Source: Xestospongia bergquistia
Taxonomy: Eukaryota; Porifera; Demospongiae; Haplosclerida; Petrosiidae
Assembly: GCA_963965975.1 (NCBI GenBank)
Contig: OZ014412.1
Coordinates: 932,501 to 996,500 of the forward strand
Direction: 5' to 3'
Length of the DNA stretch: 64,000 bases
The notes beneath the pieces were generated by a model that was not told the origin of the DNA, searched no databases, and saw only the letters and a list, made by a program, of their open reading frames with translations. Both the position numbers and the translations under genes were made by a program. Below are positions 12,345 to 22,552 of this stretch, in pieces. The first letter of the stretch is position 1; each line of letters opens with the position of its first letter.

Positions 12345-12490
12345 ATTCTTCACAAGATGTGATATATATGGCAGATCATTAACTGATCTAATCTGAGGCA
12401 TCTCACTGGACAAATTGAGAGATATATTTAATTGTTTATAACCAGAATACTTAACAATACATTAATTTTTACTACTTAGACAAAGAGAAA
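12345..12490 (-). pseudogene. Duplicate of the receptor B 5' exon junction
   Basis: Strongly similar to 11730-11870 (shared CTTCACAAGATGTGATAT and ACTACTTAGACAA blocks), covering the end of the leader exon, its intron and the start of the Ig exon. The coding frame is not preserved, and there is no start codon copy. Confidence 0.55.
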
Positions 12491-12566
12491 AGAAGTAAGG
12501 CTGTGGCGCAGCTCGCTGTAAACAGATTGCCAAGAACACTTTCTGCCGGAAACTTTGTTTTTAAAA

Positions 12567-12645
12567 ATGGCTCATATATTTGGTACAATATACTGCATTC
12601 TGTTTGCAATAGTGAGCTGGACATCTACAGAAGCTACTCTTCCAG
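12567..12645 (+). CDS. Orphan signal-peptide first exon
   Basis: ATG at 12567 opens MAHIFGTIYCILFAIVSW, then TSTEATLPG, with a GTAAAA donor at 12646. This is typical of the family's first exons: short, one hydrophobic core, cut within a codon. No downstream Ig or FN3 exon on the plus strand can be joined before the minus-strand receptor D at 13255. It may splice over a long distance or be a stranded exon. Confidence 0.4.
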
Positions 12646-13254
12646 GTAAAATCTGGATGTATCCATAATAATAAACTGAACTAATTAACAAACAACACAA
12701 TAAATCAACTAAGATAAAGTCAGATCATTTATAGTTAAACTTTATGATCCTTTAGTTTTATGGCAATCATTAACAATATCATATAAAAATCACTTTTATT
12801 AATGTATTTAATTTCACAATTCATGATCAATGCAAGATCAATGTCTGCTGGTTATCAAGCTGGTCATATTTCCTTATTACTTAATAATATATTATATCAA
12901 TATTAATAGGATTTCTTTTACTAGAAACTATTGTAGTTATTTTTTAAATGGAGTGAGAACCTAAAAATTTAGAATAAGCCGACATAATATTATATTATAT
13001 ATTATTATTTTAATCTATGCAGCAAGACTAAAGCCTCATGGTCATCAAAGAAATTCAATGTTCATTTAGCATTCATAAATAGATACATCACCTGACAGCA
13101 GACACAAAACGATAATGAAAGCTATACTTTTTTTTAATCCCAATAACTTTACTTTCAGACTGTAAATGTATTTAATATAGCAATTCATTACTAGTAGATT
13201 ATTATTAACCACATCTTTATGAAACAATGACAATGACAAATATCAACCAAATAG
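12646..13254. other. Spacer without recognised exon
   Basis: No family exon recognised. The part at 13130-13210 matches noncoding sequence at 6470-6560, marking one end of the 6-kb/13-kb duplication. Confidence 0.35.
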
Positions 13255-14909
13255 CTAGGAATGTCTTCTTTTATAAATATAATATACAAATAATATAATT
13301 AATACCACTATCAGTAGTATAAGTACTGTCAATGAGATTATTACCCCTATTATAACACCTATAACAATAAAGAAATAATAATTATTGTTATTTATTTCTT
13401 AAATACTCACTATTAATATTACTTCTGGGTGATGGTGACGGTATAGATGAGCTACTAGGATCATTACTAAATGTAGAGAGGGTTTTTATTTTACTAGTCT
13501 CATGTGATATTATATCATATGAGATTATCACTGATATATTGCTGTAAAGAATTGTTGAAATATTCAAGGGACTACCAATGGACTGTGATATACTAGTTAT
13601 AGTTAAACTAGTCATAGGATAAACAACAGCTGTATATATTGATAGTCAGAAATAATAGACAATTAAATAACTAACTTACTGAAGTTAATGTCAATGATGT
13701 TTGTAATGCTAGTATTGTCAGTATCAGACAAATATAAAATTCCACTGTAACTATGTCCAACATTGACATTAACAGTTATAGAGTTCACATCATCATTCAC
13801 TTTAAAATAATAAGTTCTAATGTTCTGATCACTTGTATTGAGTTTCATTATTATTAAGAAATTATTTGGACAAATAGAGGGAAGGCAACATACCTGTTTT
13901 GTTATACACAAAAATTAAATTGTTTTTTTTGTTTTATTTAATACCTCTATTCTATATGTCACATTAGCAATATCATTTGTAATTATTGTAATTTCTGGTT
14001 CAGCCAATAGAGGAACCAGAGAACAATCTGAAAGTATAATAATAAAATAAATAAGTAAATTACAAAAGTGTCACTTACTGTAAGGACCCATATATTTTAT
14101 TAAAACATAGTTGATAGCTGGTTGATATTCCATTGAGAATACTGTCACTGTGATATTGTTCTCTACACAATAATCAAATTGAGTCAATTGAAATGTTTCA
14201 GTTGTATTGACTGTATCAATAATATCATCAGATATAACATTGAATATTGTCACTCCATAATAAATAGGTACTGTGTGGAATGGTGTACTCCAAGAGATAT
14301 TGGTCTGTAAGGAATCTAAATAAGTCACGTTGATAATTTGAGGTGGTCCAACGCCTACATAATTAAAACATAAATAATAAAATCATTATTACTACACATG
14401 TCATGGTACAGTTAATGTGACTTATATATTTGTTAGACTGAGACTTTTAAGTTCTAACTTTAAGTTAAATATTAACAAGTTTCATAAAGAATACAACATA
14501 ATACAAAACTAAGTCTAAGACAAGTATCCATTGATACTAACCAAAGACATTAAAATGAGTAGTGTACAATGAGTCTCCAATGATACATTGAATGACAAGG
14601 TCAGAATTCCTTTCAGTTGCCTCAATTGTCAACACAGACTGGTTTCCAGAGTTGCTGATATCGATACCACGTCCTTTATTTGTAACATGGTTTACTCCTT
14701 CTCCATTGATAGTCCAACTGATAACAGCATTGTTGCCGGTAGCAACACAGGTCAAGTTAATTACTGAGCCCAATGTAGCATTAACATATGGTTGTGGAGC
14801 TATATCACCTATATCATTTAATATGATAAAAATATATGAAGTATTGGCTCAACATCTTACCATTTATTGAGGATAACAGACCAAATATACATAACACTTT
14901 CAAAAACAT
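13255..14909 (-). CDS. Receptor D: Ig + FN3 type-I membrane protein with very short cytoplasmic tail
   Basis: ATG at 14909-14907 with leader MFLKVLCIFGLLSSING. Exons on the minus strand: about 14909-14862 (leader), 14812-14540 (canonical Ig: INLTCVATG, VISWTING, LVIQCIIG giving C-W-C), 14356-14082 (FN3, starting GVGPPQIINV), 14030-13945, 13895-13678 and 13630-13411 (further beta-type ectodomain, last part Ser/Pro-rich), and 13361-13255 (membrane segment). The frame then stops: FVYYIYKRRHS and TAG at 13257-13255. The tail is therefore about ten residues, basic, with two Tyr outside any known motif. The gene looks intact. A short basic tail without a signalling motif would suit a decoy, an adhesion molecule or a partner-dependent receptor. 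Pairing with receptor E, which faces away, is inferred from shared architecture. Confidence 0.75.
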
Positions 14910-14970
14910 GATTAAACTGACTCTAGTTTGAGGGACCAAAACGCTGAAATAGTATCTCCACTCAGCAACT

Positions 14971-14999
14971 AGGCAGCCACACCTCCAAACTCATTGCGT
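14971..14999. promoter_or_regulatory. Block shared by the receptor D and receptor E 5' flanks
   Basis: GGCAGCCACACCTCCAAA followed by CATTG-type sequence lies about 65 bases upstream of the receptor D ATG. The same block is at 16964-16989, upstream of receptor E. The repeat includes a copy of the D leader, so it is a duplicated 5' region; a regulatory role is a guess. Confidence 0.35.
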
Positions 15000-15252
15000 C
15001 CCCAAACCTACTCGCGAGGTCTCGTCACACGAGTCCCCAGTAAGGAATGTAGCGCGGGTGTTGGTATGCAATTAGATGTAGTGTGAAATATGAATATTAT
15101 CAAATTGAAGTATGTGTGAAAGTGAATGCATGGCTATATACTCATCATGAATTCTGTTACTCCTGCTGCTCTGAGTTAAGCAGTTAACCCAAAGATCGTG
15201 TTATTACAAGAAACAAGAATGATGAATATTCCTATCTATACTCCATAGTTGT

Positions 15253-15410
15253 AGATGTGCTAATGGATGAGAAACTTAAGCAGAGAAGATTCAACAAAAA
15301 TAGGCAGTCTTTTGTAAATCTCGCTGGAGAACTCTCAATAGATTTTCAAATGCACTGAAGACAAACAAGATTATCTGTGAAAACTCGACTTAGTAGTACA
15401 TCTCTTCACT
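15253..15410 (+). pseudogene. Possible DDE-transposase-like fragment
   Basis: The frame reads DVLMDEKLKQRRFNKNRQ, then SFVNLAGELS, a stop, then RQTRLSVKTRLS, weakly like the N-terminal part of PIF/Harbinger transposases (xxFxxLxxEL followed by a T-x-x-R region). No catalytic DDE residues are present. This is a weak match. Confidence 0.2.
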
Positions 15411-15507
15411 GCCCGTTATTTTTTTAATGACAAAAAAGACATCCAGTAGCAGATAGCTAATTTTAAGGATATCAAGATAGAAAATAACATAATGAATTTG
15501 AATTATA

Positions 15508-16345
15508 CTAAATTAATTTTTTTCTTTGATTTTTGAAAGAGTCTGCTGATGTGCAGACAGGATATGGAAGAGCATTCCATAGTGAGGAAACAGATGGAAC
15601 AAGGGAATGTAAAGAAGCAGATGTATGAGAAAAGGATATAGAAAGCATGAGAGGGTCATAAAGACGTGAATTATGAGTAGGAGATGGTTTAAGAATGAAT
15701 ATGCCAGGAGGGAAGTAGAGAATCTTTTTGAAGGATTTTGTAGAGCAGCATAACTTAGAAACTGTAAAACGAGAAGAAAGTAAAGGAATATTGTAATAAG
15801 ATAGAAGAGTAGTCGCTGTTCCACTTATGGGAACACATTTTTAATGCAAAATATTGTTTTTGTTCTAAGATGAGTGAATTAATTGAATGTTTAGGAGATC
15901 CCAAACAGTTGAGCAGTAAGAGAGATGGGGGATTACATGTGAATGGTATAATTTGAAGACAGTTTGAGATGATGTATGTTGGTAGAAAATTCTGTAAATG
16001 ACACCTATAATTCTACTATCTTTTGAGCATACAGATTGGATATGAGGAGTCCAGGACAAATTAGAGGAGATTAAAACACCAAGGTACTGGAAAGATGCAA
16101 CACAGTCAAGTTTAATAATATTAAGGAAAAGAGGTGGAAGAGTGGAAGAAGGTTTGTGAGTGATAATCATATATTTTGGTTTTTTTGAGTTGATAGTTAA
16201 ATGATGTTCCAGGACGAGATTGTATCAATATTATGTAGATTGAACAGATTGCATAGAAGTAGAGGTAGGAATTTCTAGATAGAGGAGTATGTCATCAGCA
16301 TAAAAAGTGATGTTAGCAGATGAGAGAAAAGATACATTATTTTAG
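15508..16345 (-). pseudogene. Non-LTR (LINE) retrotransposon reverse-transcriptase fragment
   Basis: Minus-strand segments give, in order, FYADDILLY at 16305-16280 (the YADD catalytic box), FQYLGVLISSNLSWTPHI, then KLYHSHVIPHLSYCSTVWD and the terminal-type sequence RLYDPLMLS..SLWNALPYP. These are standard landmarks of the palm and thumb of jockey/CR1-type LINE reverse transcriptases. The frame is broken by stops and shifts near 15840 and 16230, and the endonuclease and N-terminal half are missing, so this is a 5'-truncated dead copy. Confidence 0.8.
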
Positions 16346-16449
16346 TAATGACTCTGGGCTCATAAAAATTAACTGCATGGCTGGTACCTTCCTTAATGCC
16401 TTGAACTCTTTCTATATCGCAATGAGTTTCAGATAAAACTCAGCAGATA

Positions 16450-16740
16450 TCCTAATTTCAATAATTTTCTTGATCCATCATTAACACAACTAGTGGTGAT
16501 ACACATAATACAATTAATAATCCTTTAACATTATGAATACAATCATAACCTTTGGTAGAATGGAATAGCATAGTGACTTCCCATATCCGGTTGGAAGACA
16601 ACAGAAAAAAATCATTCCCAGAAACCAATGCACTAATTACTTCTTTTTGCTTCTCCTTGAGAGTAAATCTAAATTCTTTGGCAACTTCATCGATTTTAGA
16701 GACAAGCTTTGCAGTGACATATCTCCAACTTTCACACATA
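16450..16740 (-). pseudogene. RecQ-like DNA helicase N-terminal fragment
   Basis: From 16740 the minus strand reads FRFTLKEKQKEVISALVSG, matching the RecQ motif 0/I entry. A shifted frame then gives PTGYGKSLCYSILP (Walker A, motif I), and the first frame resumes with CVSPLVVLMMDQ (motif Ia: SPLxxLMxDQ). Two frameshifts and lack of motifs II-VI show a nonfunctional fragment. Its first codons lie within the right inverted-repeat arm of the composite element. Confidence 0.75.
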
Positions 16741-16867
16741 CTTCAATTTGATAATATTCATATTTCACACTACCTTTAATTGCATACCAATACCCGCGCC
16801 ACATTATTAATAATAGTATTAGTATTAGTGGTATTTGCTATTAGAAGATAAGAATACCAGTATGTCA

Positions 16868-16917
16868 AATAATTTATGGAAGATAACAGAACAAATACTG
16901 AACACTTTCAAAAACAT
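16868..16917 (-). pseudogene. Copy of the receptor D leader exon
   Basis: ATG at 16917-16915 opens MFLKVFSICSVIF, close to the D leader MFLKVLCIFGLL, and flanking bases match 14860-15000 as a direct repeat. No exons follow it in the minus direction; the composite element lies there instead. An insertion into a duplicated 5' region is the simplest reading. Confidence 0.6.
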
Positions 16918-17049
16918 GATATTACTGTCTCTAGTTTGAGAGAATAAATGGTACAGCAATTAGGCAGCCACACCTCCAAATCATTGCTATGCTAATAAGC
17001 CTAGATAGAGAGACTATAGATGCCATTACATTTGCTGCAGTCAGGAAAC

Positions 17050-18538
17050 ATGAAGAATCTACTTGTCTCTATTATATTCTTATTGATGCAATACAAAGTC
17101 TCATTTGTATCTGCACAAAATGCATGTAAGTTGAATGAACAATATTATACTGCTGAGTTATACCTCATGTTTTACTGCAGCCATTCTCTCTTCTCCTGTA
17201 TCTCAAAATACTACAGAAGGCTCTTTAGCTACCTTTACTTGTATTGGTATTGGAATACTATTCAGATGGATTGTTGATGGACACTATGATGGTACTGCAG
17301 CTGTAAAAAACAGAGGAGTAGATATAATTACAAAAACTCTTAATGAGGACACAAACTTGAAGGAGTCTAAATTAAGACTTCCTGCTACAATACAGAACAG
17401 TAATATTACTATACAATGTTATATGGTAGGGATTCCTTACAGTGATGGACCAAGTAATCCAGCTCTGTTATTAGTACAAGGTATTTATAATTATATATTA
17501 ATAAGTTCAATTAGTATTTAGATCTATTTGCATTCTAAATAATTGCTTCAAAATTATAACCTGTATCAGTCATCTCTTCATAAAGATATGCCATTAATAT
17601 TATATTAGGTCTGTTGTAGCTATTAGATGTTAATATCATATTTATATAACTAGGATTACTGGAACCAGTAAAAGGACTTATCCTTCATTCAAATCAAAAC
17701 TGTCAATACATTTCATGGTGTCCCCCTACTACTATTGAGGGAGTTCCTATTTTGAATTATCAAGTTATTTTGTCTGATATCAGTACTAATAGTGTCTTAA
17801 TAAATAGTACTACAACTATTAATATATATACTCTGTGTAGCCTTACATTCAGTGATGATCACTCTTACATGGTCCAAGTAGCTGGTGTCAATTCATTGGG
17901 ACTTGGTCATATGGCAATGATAATAAAGTATAATAATGGTATATCTATGATATAGGACTTATACAAGACTTATCATATATATTAATAGCTTCACATAATA
18001 GCAGTAATCAGTCTTGTACAATAGAGAATACAGAATTGTCCAGTTATTACTCTATTGTGAAGTCAGCTAGTTCTAGGAACTTAGAGAAGCATAGTAGTAA
18101 GTAAACTGTTTGTTTAATAATTTTAAAAAAATATGTATCAGTAACAGAGTGCACTGCTACTACTACTACTAGAACTACTATTGTTACAGTATTGAAGGAA
18201 TTGATAACAAATTCAATAGAGTGTAGTCCTAAGTTCATCAAAGGTATTGTTCATATAATACCTATTGATATTAAAATATAATAATATTAGGAGATGATGA
18301 CTGGAGTTCTCCCATTATAATAACTGTCAGTATAATGGTAGTGGTACTAGTTAGTATACTGGGATTCATCTGTGGGGCTATTTCAATAACTGTTTGGTGG
18401 AATTCAAGTAAAAGTGGATCAGGTAATGAAAGTTGTATTATAAATTAAACTTCTGTGACATGTTTAGGAAATAAAGATATTCCATTACAAGTTAATCAAT
18501 GTTATGAGGAAGTTAAACTTCCTCAACATGCACAATGA
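17050..18538 (+). CDS. Receptor E: Ig + FN3 type-I membrane protein with a single-tyrosine short tail
   Basis: Complete seven-exon gene: 17050-17125, 17181-17480, 17654-17938, 17956-18096, 18142-18243, 18291-18422 and 18468-18538. Exon 1 is a leader (MKNLLVSIIFLLMQYKVSF). Exon 2 is a canonical Ig domain (ATFTCIG, FRWIVDG, ITIQCYMVG). Exon 3 is FN3 (starts GLLEPVKG, contains YISWCPPT). Exon 4 is a Ser/Asn-rich spacer and exon 5 a Thr-rich stalk. Exon 6 is the membrane segment (IIITVSIMVVVLVSILGFI) followed by WWNSSK. Exon 7 encodes a short tail with QCYEEVKLPQ and stops at TGA. The tail has one YxxV motif, a possible SH2 site that does not meet the full ITIM consensus. All joints have GT/AG and keep frame. 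It is divergently arranged with receptor D and convergent with receptor F. Confidence 0.85.
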
Positions 18539-18883
18539 AAATGATAGAACTGTTATAGTGGTTATACAATTATAATAATTCTTATAATACTTTTTTGAGG
18601 AATGTAAATTGTTTATTATGTAGATATAATAATTATTCATTAACTAATAAATATAGAAGTAAATTAATGTCAGTATTAAAAAAAATCAAAAAAAAAATCA
18701 AATAACACTATGTCAGCAAAATAAACTACGCATTATGTAACACTCTTGTGCTTAAAAATTATGCAATAGAAAATATTTAATTTACAAGTTCACTAACTAA
18801 TATATAAATACGACAAGTACAACAAAAGTAGCAGCAGCAATAGTAGTAGTAATTAAAGAGGATGTCTCTGTTTTAGAGACAGA
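18539..18883. other. Convergent 3' spacer between receptors E and F
   Basis: A-rich (two poly-A-like runs near 18680-18700) with no exon. It would hold both 3' untranslated regions. The part near 18830-18880 is conserved beside receptors I (about 29730-29785) and J (about 35160-35210). Confidence 0.4.
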
Positions 18884-21800
18884 TTACTTTGTCTCATTTG
18901 TTGGGAAAATGAACCCCTACAATGATATCATATAATGTTACTATGGTAACCAGACAATATTCATACCTGAGTTTTAATAGTAGGTGTAGTTGGGACAGTA
19001 CTGACAATAGTACTTTGTTCAGGTGGGAGGAGTTGGAATGTCGGAGGAGCATACACTGTTTGCGATGGTGCTTCATCATTAACAACTGGTTTACCTCCAC
19101 TGGAAGTAGTTATATTCTCAGAAAACAACACTTGTTCATCTTTCTCAGAAATAACTGACAGTTGACGATTAATTGATGGTGCCATTAAAGTAGTCTTCAG
19201 TTTAAAAGAGAGAGCTATAATTTCAGATATCATATTATTATATAAAAATACCTGATTAGTAGTTTCTGTTTCATCAACACAATAAGAGTGTTCATATACA
19301 AACTGATCTACAGTGTCATCTTCTGGCTTTAACAATGGAACCTCAGAACCATCAGTTGGAAATGTAGCAGAATCACTATTAAGAGACTGTACTGGTTGAC
19401 TTGTGACACTTTGTCTAGTAAAGTATATATATAATAATTATCATAATGTTAGTATTATATTACCCAACAAGAGGTTGTGTAGATATTATCTCATTTTCTT
19501 TAGTAGTCTCACTTTTAATAGAGTATGATAATAATTAATGTATAGTTTACTTACTTCAATAATAGTGTCTCAGAGTTATCAGTTTGAAATGTGGCAGACT
19601 CACTTGTAGGAAACTGTACTGGTTGACTTATACTAGTTGGACTAATAAAGATATCAGTAATACTACAAATAGTTAATATAGTGTTGTCTTATACTTACAT
19701 AACATGAGGTTGTATAGCGTTAGTACTGATCTCTATTTCTTGAGTGTCACCAGATATGATCTCAGTACCTGCAGTCTCACTATTAACAGAATTAATGATA
19801 ACAGTATTTATTATATTTCACTTACATCAATCCTTGAGCCTCATAGTTATCTGTTAGATAAGTGGATGATGGATCACCAGTAGCAGTGACATGTTCGGGT
19901 TTATTTGTAGAGATAGCAATGTTTTGTCTAACAAAGTAAATATAAAAGAATATAGAATTGTCTATTATATACTTACTCATGAGGTTGTGTGTCAACTTCA
20001 GGTCTGACCTCAATAACATCAGCAGTATTGTTACTATAATGGAAATAAAATAGCTATTGTGTTTTTTTTTATTTATCTTACTTTATCAATAGAACTTCAA
20101 AATCATCTGTTAATCCTATAGCAGATAAGTCACTGAAAAGAGGAACTTCTGGTTTACCCGAACGACGTTTTAAAGTATTGTTACTGTAAGAGAAAAAGAA
20201 CACAAATATATATCATTAGTTATAAATTATATATGACTGACTCATGATCATGTGTGTCTGATTCAGGACTGATATAGTCTCCATTATTATTAGGCAATTC
20301 ATTATTATTAGGTAATCTATATGAATATAAAGTAGATAATTTAAGTAATAGTAGACAAGATACACTAACGCTTCTAATGTAGTCTCTTCAACTCTACTTT
20401 CATTTTCACTTCCTTGTTCACCTCTCTCTTGATTTATTGTTATTGCAGTTGACCTAACAATTATTAGGTACAGCATCTTATGATCTATGGTCATATACCC
20501 TATTTGATTATTATATGATGTAATATTATCATTTTGTGGTTGTCCCTCTTCATCAGATATATGTTCTCTATTTTCCATCTCCAAATCATTAGTATATTGT
20601 GGTTGTTTCTCTTCATCAAATATAGGTTCTATATACTCCATTTTAAACTCATTAAATTGACAACCTGTAAATGATTATAAAAAAATGATAGAATCATAAA
20701 TTCTTACCATTCTTGTTTCTCCTATATCTCATTACCACAATACAAACAATCACTATGACAACTACTAGTATCACAATAAGTCCAGTTAGTACACATCCAA
20801 CTATAATACGAGATCCTATATTATAATACGACACACACACACATATATATATATCAATATTAACAATTTTAATACCATTGTTAGTCCTAGCTCTTATATC
20901 ATTCTTATCAGGTTCTTTATTACTGGTAGTACCTGTAATATAATAATAATATTAATTACACACACACATATATATTACATTAATTGTAATGTATATATTA
21001 CTTACTATTATTTGACATACTGGTATTCTTATCTTCTTGGTAACTAATAGCAACTCTGACCAACTTTGTCATAACCACTAATGACTTATTAACTCTACCA
21101 TATCTATCCCAGACATATATATATATCTCATATGTTCCATTAATACTGAGACTAATATTATCAACAGCACATGAACTACCAGGTGAGAGACGAAGTATGT
21201 TTTGATTAAACACGAAGTCCATATTTTTATTAAATATTTTAATAGCACATCCTTTAACTAGTGATCCCAGTAAGAAAGTACAGTTTACACTGAAGTATCC
21301 TGTTGAGGTAATCTCTGGTATGATATTGACCTCTTGTACTTCATATGTATCTATATAAGTAAGGATATTATGTAATCTCCGTGAATACTATTATTATGAT
21401 CTCATTATCACATGATCTACTCTAGTATCAAAATAGTAATTAACAATGTACATGATCAATCTATTTATATTATTTTCTTACTTTGATTTATAATAGATAA
21501 ATTATAATCTCCTGAAGATATTGTAACATTACAGTTCTTTTTATTAGGATGAAATATCACTGACAGATCAATCAATCCGCTCTCATCAATAACTGTCCTA
21601 CTAACTTGATAGAAGTTAGTATAAGCACAATTTGATGATAAATTAAATTGCTGAGGTACTGATAGCTGACATGAAGTATTGACCTAATTTGTGGGCGTGG
21701 TCTAATTAAAAGTAGCAGACAATCCACTAACCTTTACTTTAATTATCATCACTATTTTATTGTCAACAACTTGAAGTGATGATGAACTAATATTAAAGTT

Positions 21801-22552
21801 ACTTTCTATTGGAAAGATCAATTATTTAATATTAAAATTAATTAACTGGACTTACTAAACAGTAGTAGATCCATTTCATATGGTTGACTTAGACCAGCTG
21901 GATTCTTATTATACACTATAACTTTATACAGTTTGTGATGATCTTCAAATATAATTGATGATATATTAACTGGATATGTAGCTTCACTCATTTTGTATAT
22001 TATATCATTGTCACTCAGTATTTCTATATAAACCTCAGTAGTATCTTCAGACAAAATTGTCTCATTAATAACTATCATATTACAATATTGCTCTATTGTT
22101 AAATTTCGTGGAGAATGTGGAGGTCCAATTACTTGGAGATAAACTGGATCAAAGCAAGATTTAATGTAATTATCCCCACAAAATACACACGCACTAATAG
22201 AAGTTCCATCATCTGATAGTTGAGCATTGGATATAGAACAATCTACATACGTGATGTTACCGACAGTATTATAATGTGGACAAGAGTGTTCGTTATTTAT
22301 AAGAGCTGATATATCGCATGAACTGTGACTTTCAAAGTAGAAGTGAGCCGTTTGTCCAATATAAACTGTTTTATTACTAGGCGCTTTTATAAGACCTGTA
22401 GACATAACAAGGGGAATTTACAATAAACATATCAGTTACAAGTTGTTACTTTGTAGTTCTCCGTTATTAGCTGACTGACAATTAGAAAATCGATAGCAAC
22501 TTTGTTGAAATAGGAGTACTCCGAAAAAATATAGAAGTTGGTAGAACGACAT
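18884..22552 (-). CDS. Receptor F: type-1 Ig-like/FN3-like membrane receptor with modular multi-exon tail
   Basis: ATG at 22552-22550 opens MSFYQLLYFFGVLLFQQ. Exons: leader to about 22447; 22398-21857 (Ig-like then FN3-like, containing SDDGTSISACVFC and LYKVIVYNKNPAGLSQPYE); about 21810-21735; 21690-21485; 21352-21005 (with YIYVWDRYGRVNKSLVV); 20935-20876; 20818-20705 (membrane segment then MRYRRNK). The tail starts at about 20660 with MEYIEPIFDEE, QYTNDLE and GYMTID. A run of short exons follows, about 20316-20240, 20185-20095, 20035-19975, 19928-19825, 19790-19695, 19645-19553, 19515-19465 and 19415-19250, flanked by phase-2 introns. The final exons are 19195-18968, with QTVYAPPTFQ, and 18918-18884, ending FPTNETK. 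GDYISPE is conserved in J. The gene appears intact; recruitment of SH2 proteins is inferred. Confidence 0.8.

Larger units (their letters stand above)
15046..16805. mobile_element. Composite repeat bounded by a ~79-bp inverted repeat
   Basis: Bases 15046-15124 and the reverse complement of 16728-16805 match over about 79 bp with a handful of differences, both starting AATGT[A/G]GCGCGGGT and running through TTGGTATGCAATTA. Inside are a reverse-transcriptase fragment and a RecQ-helicase fragment (minus strand) and a possible transposase fragment (plus strand). No clear target-site duplication is visible at the outer edges. It separates receptors D and E. It could be one element with long terminal inverted repeats, or a nested pile of fragments whose ends happen to be an inverted duplicate of one sequence. 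Confidence 0.6.

Noticed and set aside
14592..14870. Plus-strand open frame opposite the Ig exon of receptor D
   Set aside because: Antisense shadow; the minus frame encodes a canonical C-W-C Ig domain with correct splice sites.
15046..16805. Helitron as the source of the RecQ fragment
   Set aside because: No Rep/HUH motif, no TC...CTRR ends or terminal hairpin; the ends are long inverted repeats, and the helicase motifs are RecQ-type rather than Pif1-type.
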